Shown: in pieces, positions 51,371-60,441 of the stretch
How the letters are laid out: each line of letters begins with the position of its first letter
Position numbering within the stretch: the first letter of the stretch is position 1
Assembly (NCBI RefSeq): GCF_003752415.1
Contig: NZ_RKHG01000001.1
Coordinates: 2,418,001 to 2,482,000 of the forward strand
Reading direction: 5' to 3'
Length of the DNA: 64,000 nucleotides
From: Luteococcus japonicus
Lineage (GTDB): Bacteria > Actinomycetota > Actinomycetes > Propionibacteriales > Propionibacteriaceae
Program-made: the position numbers and the translations under genes
The notes under the pieces: model-generated
What the model saw: the letters and a program-made list of their open reading frames with translations, nothing else
Told to the model about the DNA's origin: nothing
Database searches by the model: none

Positions 51371-51521
51371 GCTGCGTCCCTTCCACGTCGGACGCGACCG
51401 GGTTGCGTCCACTACAGCCGATAGTAACCACGCCGTGGAAAGAGACGATTGTTAAGGGTTGCCTAAGTCATGCAGCGGTCCCCGAGCGTGTCGCTCAACG
51501 ATCCCCGCGCCTGTCGAGGGG

Positions 51522-51845
51522 TCACGCCTGCGCGTCGAGCGCCGCCTCCAGCCGCTCCAACTTTCCGGTCATCTCGCCGGTGTGGCCCGGCCGGACATCC
51601 GCCTTCAGCACCAGCGCTACGCGGGAGCCGTACTCGCCGACCGCCTCGGTGGCGCGCTTGATGACGTCCATGCACTCGTCCCAGTCGCCCTCGATGGTGG
51701 TGAACATGGAGTCGGTGCGGTTCGGCAGGCCGGACTCACGCACGATCCTGACGGCCGCGGCGACGGCGTCGTGGACGCTCGCCTCAGGATTGTCCCCGCC
51801 CTTCGGGCCGGTTCCGGACGGTGCAACGCTGAAGGCAACAAGCAT
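51522..51845 (-). CDS. MTH1187-family thiamine-binding protein
   Basis: 107 residues starting MLVAFSVAPSGTG at 51845. The family pattern continues with EASVHDAVAAAVRIVRESGL, NRTDSMFTTIEGDWDECMDV and a final helix. This ferredoxin-like fold (YkoF/MTH1187) binds thiamine or its derivatives in characterised members. Single gene, transcribed toward the start of the redox operon; thiamine handling would suit the ThDP-dependent NifJ next door, though that is speculative. Confidence 0.85.
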   Translation of the reverse strand: MLVAFSVAPSGTGPKGGDNPEASVHDAVAAAVRIVRESGLPNRTDSMFTTIEGDWDECMDVIKRATEAVGEYGSRVALVLKADVRPGHTGEMTGKLERLEAALDAQA

Positions 51846-51912
51846 GGCGCCAGTGTAGGCCGGGGTGGGGCTCCCGCGGGAAGCCCCACCCCGGCCGGGC
51901 AACCGGCCACCG

Positions 51913-52678
51913 TCAGCTGCAGCAGGACCCTTCGCCGGTCTCCTTCTTCGCCGAGCGCAGTGCGGCGTCGACGATCAGGAAGCCCGCCAGGCTGGTGGCG
52001 AACAACGGCGCCAGCCACCACACCGATCCGACGGTGACTGCGCAGTGTCCTGCCGCGGGCGCTCAGGGTTTTGCCGCCGGCGCTGAGGGTTTTGCCGCCG
52101 GCGGTCTGGTTGCGGCGTCCCCGCCACCACAGGATCAGCCCGACGAGGGTGATCGGGGCCAGCCACGAGGCGGCCAGTTCGGAATAGATCCGGCCCACAT
52201 CACCCAGCAGCAGGCGACGGTGCAGCTCGGAGAGCCAGGCGCGCTCCGGGAAGCTCTGGCCGCTGCCGTAGAGCACGGTGTCGCCGCGCACCGCACCGGT
52301 GCCGGGGTCGACGAAGACGGCGCGACGGTAGCTGGATGACTTCAGGGTGGCGTCGTCGAACATCACCCGGGTGGTGTCGCCGGGCTTGCCGACGATGACC
52401 CCGCTGACCTGCAGGGCCGGGTGCTGCTCCTGCGCCGTGGCGACCTGTCGGTCGAGGGCGACGGTCTGGGCCGTGGAGCTGGCGTGGATCTGGTCGGCAT
52501 GGATCACCTGCTCGGCCGCCGGCGCCAGCGCGTAGAGGAAGCCGGTGATGGCGGTGACCAGCAGGAAGGGGCCGACGAGGATGCCGGCATGGAAGTGGAT
52601 GCGTCGTAACAGCTGGATGAATGTGGTGCGCTCGTCGCGCGCACGCGTCGGGGTCTTGATTGGGGCAAGGGTGGCCAT
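51913..52678 (-). pseudogene. PepSY-associated membrane protein gene, frameshifted
   Basis: Residues 1-190 (RRIHFHAGILVGPFLLVTAI, SGVIVGKPGDTTRVMFDD, AVFVDPGTGAVRGD, WLSELHRRLLLGDVGRIYSE, WLAPITLVGLILWWRGRR) match PepSY-TM proteins. Three 21-bp tandem repeats encoding SAGGKTL-like heptads follow; past them the frame degenerates into Arg/Pro-rich sequence. The expected membrane helix continues in another frame as SVWWLAPLFATSLAGFLIVD and ends in CCS at the stop at 51913. A shift in or just after the repeats near 52050 is the simplest cause. PepSY proteins are linked to metal or iron reduction. Confidence 0.65.
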
Positions 52679-52809
52679 GGTGGAACTCCCTGAAATCCCG
52701 TGAGGGCTGGTGTGTGGGGTCGTCGTCCCGCGACGGGGCAGGATGCGACGAGGCGCGCGGGCAGGCTCGCGCGAACCACGGATCGGTCACGATCCGTGGA
52801 ATGGGGTTC

Positions 52810-53454
52810 TCACACCAGGACGGGGGGTCCGCTTCGGGGCGGCGGGGCAGGCAGGGCCCACCGGCTGGGGCGCATCACCACATGGACGGCCGGCCGGAAG
52901 GCGGGTGTGACCATCAATGGGGTGAGCCTGACGGGCTGCAGCCGGTGCAGCCACGCACCGAGCTGTGTGACCAAGTGGCCGAGTACCAGCAGGAGCAGCG
53001 CGGAGATCGCGGCCGCGGCGACGTGGTTGACCAGCATCGCGGGTGGCATCGCCAGCGGGCCGGCGGTGCCGTGGTCCATCCCCGCCATGCCGGCGTGACC
53101 TGCCATGCCGGCGTGCATCGTGGAGTGGTCCATGGTCTCGGCGAGGCGGTTCATGCCATGCGGGATGGTCGAGACGGCCCCGGGTGAGACCACAACGTCC
53201 GGGGGCCCCAGAGTGCCGGCCTGGTAGCCGAGGTGTCCGGCCAGCTGGCCCAAGCACAGGGAGATGAAGGTGCCACCGCGGCGGGGCGCAAGACGGTTCG
53301 AGCAGAGCCACAGCAGGGCCATCATCAGCAGCAGGGCCGAGCAGCCGGGAAGGTCCGGCAGTGCCCCGCCCGCCTCCAGATGCGCGGAGGCCGATGTCAG
53401 CACCGACAACGCCACCACGGCGGTGGCGTCGAAGGTCTTTCGGCGGGTTGACAC
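52810..53454 (-). CDS. Membrane protein with Met/His-rich metal-binding segment
   Basis: 214 residues from GTG. Four hydrophobic segments (ATAVVALSVLTSASAHL, CSALLLMMALLWLC, a weaker ISLCLGQLAGHLGYQ, and VNHVAAAAISALLLLVLGHL). Between the third and fourth lies METxMDHSTMHAGMAG-like sequence, MAGHAGMAGMDHGT, which with its Met and His residues is typical of periplasmic copper-binding loops. It is upstream of the PepSY gene on the same strand, 131 bp away. A role in copper or metal handling is probable but no family is recognised. Confidence 0.6.
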   Translation of the reverse strand: MSTRRKTFDATAVVALSVLTSASAHLEAGGALPDLPGCSALLLMMALLWLCSNRLAPRRGGTFISLCLGQLAGHLGYQAGTLGPPDVVVSPGAVSTIPHGMNRLAETMDHSTMHAGMAGHAGMAGMDHGTAGPLAMPPAMLVNHVAAAAISALLLLVLGHLVTQLGAWLHRLQPVRLTPLMVTPAFRPAVHVVMRPSRWALPAPPPRSGPPVLV

Positions 53455-53479
53455 CGCGCAAGCCTAGGGGTTCCCGCGG

Positions 53480-55849
53480 TCAGGAACGCAGGCCCATCAC
53501 CCGGGCCCGGTCGATCGCCTCGTCGCGATTGGCCACTCCCAATTTCTTGTAGATCCGGCGCAGATGGGTCTTGAGGGTGTTGAGGCTGATGAACAGCTCC
53601 TCGGCGGTCTCGCCGAGGGTCTGGGATGAGTCCAGGTTGGCCAGTACATGGCGCTCCGCCTCGGTCAGCGGCACCTCCTTGCGGCTGGCGACGGCCATCC
53701 GGGTGTGCCGTGCATTGGGGGTGTTCACCCCCAGGCGGTCGGCCAGCACCCCGGCCCGCTGGAAGGCCTGCAGCGCCTCGTCCCCGCGATGCATGTCGTC
53801 GGCGGCCACCCCGAATATCATCAGCGCGTGGAGCGTGTGGCGAGCATTGTCCAGGGCGGAACCGCCCTGCTCCGCGACCGGTTCCAGCAGGCCGTAGGCG
53901 GTGCGGGAGTCGCCCTTGGTCAGGGCCAGACGGGCCCGGAGCACCACGAGGCCGGACTTGCCCTCGGGGAGGTCCATGGCCTCCATCCGGTCGAACTCCT
54001 GCTGTGCGGCCGCCACATCACCCATCGCCAGGGACGCGTCGAAGGCCGCGCGGGCAATCAGCGAATCGTGCATCACCGTGCTGGTGGGGCGCGGCTGGTC
54101 ACGGTAGGCGTCCACCAGGCGCCGGGCGCCGGCTGGATCGCCAAGCGCCATCAACAGGTTGGCGTTGGTGTGGGTACGGAAGGCGTCGTTCTCCGCCAAG
54201 TGGTCCTCGTGCTGGTTGAGCTGGTCCAGCCAGCGTCGTGCCGCGGCCAGGTCTCCGGTGTCGATGGCCGTCCTGGCCAGTGCCATCAGGGCGAACTCGT
54301 CCAGACCATCGGTGGTGAAGAGGGTGTCCGACGAGATGAGGATGGCCTCGTCGGCCAGCCGGTGTGCGTCGGAGACGGCGCCGTGCTCCGCGTGGATGAG
54401 GGACAGGGCGGACAGGGTGATCACGATGGCCCACGGCACGTTCACCACACGCGCCATCCCCAGGGCGGACATCAGGACCTCGCGTGCCTCGGACAGCCGG
54501 CCCTGGTGGAGCAGCCACAGGCCGTACTCGGTACGCACCACGGACAGCAGGGCCAGGTCCAGCTCGTGCACTCCCGACGAATCCGCTTCGCGGGCGATCT
54601 CCAGGGCGCGGCCGATGTCGAACTCGTCGGGGTAGCCCACCCGGCGCACCATGCCGAGCGCGAGTGCCGTGTAGCCCAGCCGGCCCGTGGTGTTGCGTTC
54701 GATCATCTGGTGCGGATCCACCGTCGCGATCTGGGCAATCATCGTCTGGGGTGTGGCAAGCCCACGGGAGATGCTGCGCACCATGTCCAGCTCCCAGCCG
54801 GGTGGCAGCAGCTCGACGAGCTGCGGCAGGGCGTGCATCAGTTCCGGACGGTTCAGGTGGACGGTGATGAACTCGGCGGCCAGCATCCAGGCCAGGTCCG
54901 CCAGCCCCACCGTCATGGCGAGATCGATCGCCTCCAGCTGTTGGCCACGGTTGCGCAACCACAGGGCGGCGCGCTGGCTCAGCTCCGCATGACGATCGGG
55001 CCGGTTGCGCGCCAGTTCACGGATCAGGTAGCCGCGCAGCATCGGGTTGAGCTGAATGGTGTTGGCGTCGTCCCAGGTGATGGGCACGCCGTGGGCCTGC
55101 AGCCGGCTCAGCTGGGCGGCGGCATCGCCGCGCCCGGTCATCCAGGCGGCGGCCAAGGGGGCAAGGGAGGGCAGCGCCGCGAGTTCCTGCAGCAGGTCGA
55201 CATCGGCCGACGACAGGCCGGCGAGCACCTCGTCGGCAATGTAGCTGTCGGCCAGCCGGGTCATCTTCGACGTGTGGGACCAGGTCAGTTCCTCCGCGGC
55301 GAGCATCGTCACGATCGCGGGCCAGCCCCGCATGCCGGCCATGATCTGGTCCAGCGCCTCGTCCGGGAGGTTCGGGTTGTTCTCCAGCAGGGCCCTGCGC
55401 ACCTCGTCGCGGGTCCAGGCCAGCTGGTTGGCGTCAAGGTCAACCAGCAGCCCTCGGGCGGCCAAAGTCCCCAGCGGGGCCTCCGGGCGCGAGCGGCCGG
55501 TGAAGACCATCCGCAGCCGCGCGTCGCGTTCCGCCAGATCCAGGGCATGGGCGACGAGGGCCTGGTCCGCAATCAGCTCGCCGTGGGCCAGCACCAGGAC
55601 CAGCAGGTCGTGTCCTTCTTCGTGCCCGGCGACGGCCTCGTCTAGGTCAGTGCTGTCGCGTACCCAGTGGGAACTGAATTCCGGGTGGGTGGAGAGCCAG
55701 GCCTCGACCAGGGTGCTCTTTCCGTGCCCTGCGGGAGCGGAGATCACGGCGACGCGGCCACGCAGCAGCCTGTCGAGGGAGCGCACGAGCCGCGGAGGTG
55801 TCCCCAGCCCATGCCCGGGGGTGTAGCGGTTGTCCTCCTGCTGCCCCAT
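53480..55849 (-). CDS. LuxR-family regulator with MalT-like ATPase (LAL type)
   Basis: 789 residues. N-terminal STAND-type NTPase with Walker A AVISAPAGHGKSTLVEAW (residues 33-50) and a degenerate Walker B LLVLVLAHGELI. A long TPR-like helical region (residues 300-710) follows, then a C-terminal LuxR helix-turn-helix LTEAERHVLANLDSSQTLGE plus AEELFISLNTLKTHLRRIYKK. Role by analogy with MalT: ligand-responsive transcription activation. The target is not evident; the nearest operon on the same strand is cydABDC, and its own start is 164 bp from the cydC stop. Confidence 0.88.
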   Translation of the reverse strand: MGQQEDNRYTPGHGLGTPPRLVRSLDRLLRGRVAVISAPAGHGKSTLVEAWLSTHPEFSSHWVRDSTDLDEAVAGHEEGHDLLVLVLAHGELIADQALVAHALDLAERDARLRMVFTGRSRPEAPLGTLAARGLLVDLDANQLAWTRDEVRRALLENNPNLPDEALDQIMAGMRGWPAIVTMLAAEELTWSHTSKMTRLADSYIADEVLAGLSSADVDLLQELAALPSLAPLAAAWMTGRGDAAAQLSRLQAHGVPITWDDANTIQLNPMLRGYLIRELARNRPDRHAELSQRAALWLRNRGQQLEAIDLAMTVGLADLAWMLAAEFITVHLNRPELMHALPQLVELLPPGWELDMVRSISRGLATPQTMIAQIATVDPHQMIERNTTGRLGYTALALGMVRRVGYPDEFDIGRALEIAREADSSGVHELDLALLSVVRTEYGLWLLHQGRLSEAREVLMSALGMARVVNVPWAIVITLSALSLIHAEHGAVSDAHRLADEAILISSDTLFTTDGLDEFALMALARTAIDTGDLAAARRWLDQLNQHEDHLAENDAFRTHTNANLLMALGDPAGARRLVDAYRDQPRPTSTVMHDSLIARAAFDASLAMGDVAAAQQEFDRMEAMDLPEGKSGLVVLRARLALTKGDSRTAYGLLEPVAEQGGSALDNARHTLHALMIFGVAADDMHRGDEALQAFQRAGVLADRLGVNTPNARHTRMAVASRKEVPLTEAERHVLANLDSSQTLGETAEELFISLNTLKTHLRRIYKKLGVANRDEAIDRARVMGLRS

Positions 55850-56013
55850 CCGATGTCCTCCCCTGCGGGCCTGTCGCTCCTTCCGGCCGACGGTCCCGGA
55901 ACGGATGTCTCATCAGGCTAGCCTTCCGTCGGGACCATGTCACCCGGTGTGTCACCCCTGAATGCGGGCGAGCCTCACCCCCCGGTGTTCCTGTTGGGGG
56001 TGTGAGGGGGGAG

Positions 56014-57624
56014 TCACCGACGGGCGGTGGATCCGGCCCTTGACGGCGCCATCTGCACCACTCGGCTGCACTGCGCCACGACTTCGGGATCGTGCGTCAC
56101 CACGATGACGGGGGAGTCCCCACAGACTCTCCACAGGTCTTCCATCAGGGTCTCGGCCGTCTCCGCGTCGAGGTGTTCAGTGGGTTCATCCAGAACGAAG
56201 ACCTGGGCCGTCTGGGGCGTGCCCGGATCACCCGCCAGCAATCGGGCCAGGGCAAGCCTCCGGACCTCCCCACCGCTGAGCGTGGCGCCCTGTTCCCCGA
56301 CGATGCGGTCGGCGGGCAGGTCCAGCCCTGCCGCGGCCAGTGCGGCCGCCACCCGAGCCTCGTCGGCATCCCGGTTGCCGATCCGCACATTCTCCGCGAC
56401 GCTCGTCGCGAAGATGTGGGCGTCCTGAGCCAGGAAGCCCACCTGGCCCCGGGTGATGACCCGTCCGGAGAGCGGCGGGATGAGCCCCATCACCGTCGCG
56501 GCCAGGGTGGTCTTGCCCACCCCGGAGGGCCCGGTGATCGCCACCCGGTCCCCGCGGCGCACCACCAGGTTGAGGTCTTCGGCCAGCGCGTGACCGCCGG
56601 GCCAGCCGATCGTCACGCCGCACAGCTCCAGGCCCGGCTCGTCGCAGGCCTCGGCCGGCGGCCGGTCACCACGCCCGACGCTGGGGGCATCCAGCAGTGA
56701 CTGGACACGGACCAGGCTGGTGCGTGCCCGGGTCCACGTCTGGGCGGCCTGCGTGAAGGTGGCCAGCACCTCGTGCAGGGCCAGCGGGGTGAGCACCAGC
56801 ACCGCAAGATTGCGGCCGAGGAGCATGCCGCCGGCCACGGCCCTTCCGCCGACCCACAGGGCGGCGATGACGGCAATGCCTGCGGCCAGCACCTGGCCCG
56901 CGGTCGCCAGGCCGCGCGTCCAGGCGGCCCGTCGATCGGCGGTCTCCAACCGGTCCTGCAGTGCCGCCTGCCGGTCCAACCTCGCGCGGCCCCGGCCATA
57001 GGCCACCAGGTCCGGGGCATTGCGGGCGAGCTCGTGCATTGCGACGGCCAGCTCCGCCCGCGCCGCCACCGCTCGCGCATCCGCCGTCCGGCTCAGGCGC
57101 TGAGCCAGCCACGGCAGCAGGATCCCCGCCGCCAGGGCGCTTGCCAGCAGCACGGCGGCGGAGCCGGGGCTGAAGAAGGCCAGGGCGATGCTGGTCCCCA
57201 GCATCACGATGCTCGCCGAGCACAGTGGCACCAGCACGCGCACCACGACGTCCTGCACCGCCTCCACATCGGCGACCAGGCGGGTGAGCAGGTCTCCCTG
57301 CCGGGAGCCCAGAAGAGTGGTGCGGCTCAGCCGGTCGTAGGCGTGCAGGCGCAGGGCTCCCTGCATCCGCAGCGCCAGGTCGTGGCCCACCAGTCGTTCC
57401 GCATACCGGGCGACGCCCCGCAGGATGCCGAAGAAGCGCACCCCGACGGCCGCAGCCTCCAGGTAGAGCACCGGCGGGTGCTCGGCGGCCCGGCTCAAGA
57501 GCCAGGCCGAAACCGCCATCAGGGCCACCGACGCCCCGCTGGCCAGGCTGGCGAGCAGCACTGACAGGGCCAGCCGTCGGCGCCCCCGGGGCACCACGTC
57601 GAGGGTCCGCATCACGAGCCTCAC
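56014..57624 (-). CDS. cydC: Thiol-reductant ABC exporter subunit CydC
   Basis: 536 residues from GTG 57624 (overlapping the cydD stop by GTGA); ATG 57612 is an alternative. Six-helix transmembrane domain, then NBD with Walker A ITGPSGVGKTTLAATVM, signature TLSGGEVRRLALARLL, Walker B VFVLDEPTEHLD and VVTHDPEVV. CydDC exports cysteine or glutathione and is needed to assemble haem in cytochrome bd. Last gene of cydABDC. Confidence 0.9.
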   Translation of the reverse strand: MRLVMRTLDVVPRGRRRLALSVLLASLASGASVALMAVSAWLLSRAAEHPPVLYLEAAAVGVRFFGILRGVARYAERLVGHDLALRMQGALRLHAYDRLSRTTLLGSRQGDLLTRLVADVEAVQDVVVRVLVPLCSASIVMLGTSIALAFFSPGSAAVLLASALAAGILLPWLAQRLSRTADARAVAARAELAVAMHELARNAPDLVAYGRGRARLDRQAALQDRLETADRRAAWTRGLATAGQVLAAGIAVIAALWVGGRAVAGGMLLGRNLAVLVLTPLALHEVLATFTQAAQTWTRARTSLVRVQSLLDAPSVGRGDRPPAEACDEPGLELCGVTIGWPGGHALAEDLNLVVRRGDRVAITGPSGVGKTTLAATVMGLIPPLSGRVITRGQVGFLAQDAHIFATSVAENVRIGNRDADEARVAAALAAAGLDLPADRIVGEQGATLSGGEVRRLALARLLAGDPGTPQTAQVFVLDEPTEHLDAETAETLMEDLWRVCGDSPVIVVTHDPEVVAQCSRVVQMAPSRAGSTARR

Positions 57625-59303
57625 CGCACACCCCCAATGGTGACGACGCGGTCCGCGCCCGCCAGCACCGCCGGCCGGTGGCTCACGATGACGGCACCCG
57701 CCCCGCTGGTGCGCACGGCATCGATCACGGCCGCCTCCGCCGCGGCATCGAGACCCGCGGTGGGTTCATCCATCACCAGCAGGTGTGCGCCACCGTGGCG
57801 GATCCGCAACAGGGCCCGCGCCGTGGCCACCCGTCGCAGTTCGCCCGCGGAAAGGCCCTCCGCCTCGTCGCCCACTGGCCGGTCAAGGTCCAGTTCGGCC
57901 CCGCCGGCCAGATCCAGTACCTCACGGAGCCGCTCCCGGCTGGCGCCCGGGCAACCCATCTCGATGTTGGCGGCGATGGTGGCCTCCGGCATGCCGGGCT
58001 GCTGACCTACCCAGGCCAGACCCGCTCTCCAGGCTTCGGGGTCCTCGGCGGTGTCAGCTCCGGCGTGGAGCACCCGGCCGGAGTCAGGCGCCAAGAAGCC
58101 CATCAGTACGGCCAGCAGGGTGGACTTGCCGCCACCCGACGGTCCCTGGAGGGCGACGACCTCCCCCGGGGCAATCGTCAGGTCCACGTCGTCGAGGACG
58201 GGTGCGGGCGCTCCAGGCCACGTCAGGCGAATGCCCTCCAGCGTGACCTGGCCCGGACTCAGCAGAACGGACCGGGACGCCCGTCCAGGAGGCGCGGTCT
58301 CGGGGACACCGGACCCCTGGTCGTCTGCCCCGGACCGGCCTGCCGAGTCCATCCGCGAGGCCTCGATGATCCCCAGCGCCTGGTCCGCTGCGGCCATCCC
58401 GTCGGCGGCATCGTGGTAGTGGGTGCCCACCTGGCGCACCGGGAGATAGGCCTCGGGGGCAAGGATCAGCACGAACAGGGCGGTGCGCAGGTCCATCTGG
58501 GCGAAGACCACGCGAAAGCCCACCGTCACCGCCACCAGGGCGACGCTCAGGGTGGCGAGCAGCTCCAGGGCGAAGGAGGACAGGAAGCTGATCCGCAGCG
58601 TGCGCATCGTCTCGTCACGGTTGCGTCCTTCGGTGATCCGCAGGCCCTCCAGCTGGCCGCGCGCCCGGCCGAAGACCTGCAGCGTCGCCAGCCCGGCCAC
58701 CAGGTCCGCGAAGTGGTTCGCCAGCCGGGTCTGCACCTTCCACCGTCGCTCCACCTGCTGCTCCGTGGTCCAGCCGATCAGGGCCATGAAGACCGGGATC
58801 AGGGGCAGGGTGACGGCGATGATCACGGCGCTCGCAGTGTCCTGGCGCAGCACCATGACGCCCACCACCAGCGGAACCACCACCGCCAGCACCAGCTGTG
58901 GAAGGTACTTCGAGTAGTAGCCGTCCAGCGCGTCCAGTCCCTGCGTGGCCAGGGTCACCAGCGTCGACGAGCTCACCGAGGCATCCAAGGGACGGGACAG
59001 ACGGGCGGCCGCCAGGTCTCGTCGGAGGCCGGCCTTGACAGCGGCCGACGCGTGGTGGGCCAGCGTCTGGTGCAACCAACCCAGGGCCGCCCGGAGCAGG
59101 AAGACCCCGGCCAGGCCCAGGGTCCAACCCCGCATTCCGTTCAGGTCATGGGTGGCGAAGACGTGGCTGATCGCGTCGGCCAGCAGCTGCGCCTGGGCGA
59201 CGATGGCGCCGGCCTGCACGGCCCCGACCACGGCAAGGGCGACCAGGAAGAACCTGGTCGCCCTGCCACGTCGCACGAGGCGAGCGTCGATCGGACCTGC
59301 CAT
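57621..59303 (-). CDS. cydD: Thiol-reductant ABC exporter subunit CydD
   Basis: 560 residues. ABC exporter fold with LDGYYSKYLPQLVLAVVVPL in the membrane part, a family hallmark of CydD, and an NBD with Walker A LQGPSGGGKSTLLAVLM, signature GLSAGELRRVATARALL, Walker B LLVMDEPTAGLD and VIVSHRPAVL. The linker contains a low-complexity insertion after ASRMDSAGRSGADD. Pairs with CydC; starts 27 bp after the cydB stop. Confidence 0.9.
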   Translation of the reverse strand: MAGPIDARLVRRGRATRFFLVALAVVGAVQAGAIVAQAQLLADAISHVFATHDLNGMRGWTLGLAGVFLLRAALGWLHQTLAHHASAAVKAGLRRDLAAARLSRPLDASVSSSTLVTLATQGLDALDGYYSKYLPQLVLAVVVPLVVGVMVLRQDTASAVIIAVTLPLIPVFMALIGWTTEQQVERRWKVQTRLANHFADLVAGLATLQVFGRARGQLEGLRITEGRNRDETMRTLRISFLSSFALELLATLSVALVAVTVGFRVVFAQMDLRTALFVLILAPEAYLPVRQVGTHYHDAADGMAAADQALGIIEASRMDSAGRSGADDQGSGVPETAPPGRASRSVLLSPGQVTLEGIRLTWPGAPAPVLDDVDLTIAPGEVVALQGPSGGGKSTLLAVLMGFLAPDSGRVLHAGADTAEDPEAWRAGLAWVGQQPGMPEATIAANIEMGCPGASRERLREVLDLAGGAELDLDRPVGDEAEGLSAGELRRVATARALLRIRHGGAHLLVMDEPTAGLDAAAEAAVIDAVRTSGAGAVIVSHRPAVLAGADRVVTIGGVR

Positions 59304-59330
59304 GGGCGCGAGCCTAGCCAGCCGCCTTCG

Positions 59331-60425
59331 TCATCCGGCCGTCGACGCTCCGCGGCGCGGCTTCGTGATGGCCATCTGGGGCAGGTTGCCGACACCGAGG
59401 CGCTTGCGGAAGACCCAGTAGCTCCATGCCTGGTAGCCCACCACCACCGGCACCGCACAGCCGGAGGCGATGGTCATCAGTTTCAGCGTGTAGGGGGAGC
59501 TGGAGGCCGTCGTCATGTCCAGCGGCAGGCCGGTATCGGCGCTGATGAAGCCCAGGTTGCCGTACATCTTGGCGAAGATGTCGATCACCAGGAAGGCGAT
59601 GGCCAGGCCGGTGAAGGCGAAGGCCCAGCCGTCGCGCTCCTTCTTCACCATCGCAGCGGCGATGAACAAGTAGGCCACCGCCATGAGGCCGAAGACCCAG
59701 CAGATCGCCGTGGCGGCGGTGCCCAGCCACGAGGTCTCGGCGGCCGGCCATGCAATGTTCTGCCAGAGCACGAATGCAGCCATCAGCACGGCGCTGGCCA
59801 AGGTCGCCTTCAGCGCGAAGCCGTTGGCGCGGGTGCGGATCTCGCCCTTGGTCTTCAGCGCGATGAAGACGGCGCCGTGGGCCAGGAAGAGCACCACGAA
59901 CAGGACGCCACCCAGCAGGGCGAAGGGATTGAACAGGCTCCAGAAGCCCTGGGCGATCAGCTGGTCCGGGCCCACCTTGATGCCCTTGACGAAGTTCGCG
60001 AAGCCGATGCCGAAGACCAGCGAGGGCAGGAAGGAACCGATCGTGGCGCACCAGTCGAGGCCCGCCTTCCACTCCTTGGAGTCCCGCTTGGTGCGGTACT
60101 CGAAGGCGATGCCGCGCAGGATCAGGCCCAGCAGCACCAGGAAGAGCGGCAGGTAGAGGCCGCTGAACAGCGACGCGTACCAGCCCGGGAAGGCGGCGAA
60201 CATGGCGCCACCCGCGGTGAGCAGCCACACCTCGTTGCCGTCCCAGACGGGGCCGATGGTGTTGATCATCACGCGCCGCTCGTCGTCGTCGCGGGCCAGC
60301 ACGGGCAGCAACATGCCCACGCCGTAGTCGAAGCCCTCCAGGAAGAAGTAGCCGAGCCACAGCACGGCGGACAGTCCGAACCACACCATCTGCAGGGTGG
60401 TCGGGTCAGCATGCATCGGGGTCAT
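59331..60425 (-). CDS. cydB: Cytochrome bd ubiquinol/menaquinol oxidase subunit II
   Basis: 364 residues with about eight to nine hydrophobic helices. Family features: MVWFGLSAVLWLGYFFLEGF (helix 1 with conserved Glu/Phe), GVGMLLPVLARDDDERRVMI, GPVWDGNEVWLLTAGGAMFA and TASSSPYTLKLMTIA. It stabilises subunit I; with CydA it forms the high-affinity terminal oxidase that lets cells respire at low oxygen. Starts 16 bp after cydA. Confidence 0.94.
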   Translation of the reverse strand: MTPMHADPTTLQMVWFGLSAVLWLGYFFLEGFDYGVGMLLPVLARDDDERRVMINTIGPVWDGNEVWLLTAGGAMFAAFPGWYASLFSGLYLPLFLVLLGLILRGIAFEYRTKRDSKEWKAGLDWCATIGSFLPSLVFGIGFANFVKGIKVGPDQLIAQGFWSLFNPFALLGGVLFVVLFLAHGAVFIALKTKGEIRTRANGFALKATLASAVLMAAFVLWQNIAWPAAETSWLGTAATAICWVFGLMAVAYLFIAAAMVKKERDGWAFAFTGLAIAFLVIDIFAKMYGNLGFISADTGLPLDMTTASSSPYTLKLMTIASGCAVPVVVGYQAWSYWVFRKRLGVGNLPQMAITKPRRGASTAG

Positions 60426-60441
60426 GGGTGGTCAGCCTTCC

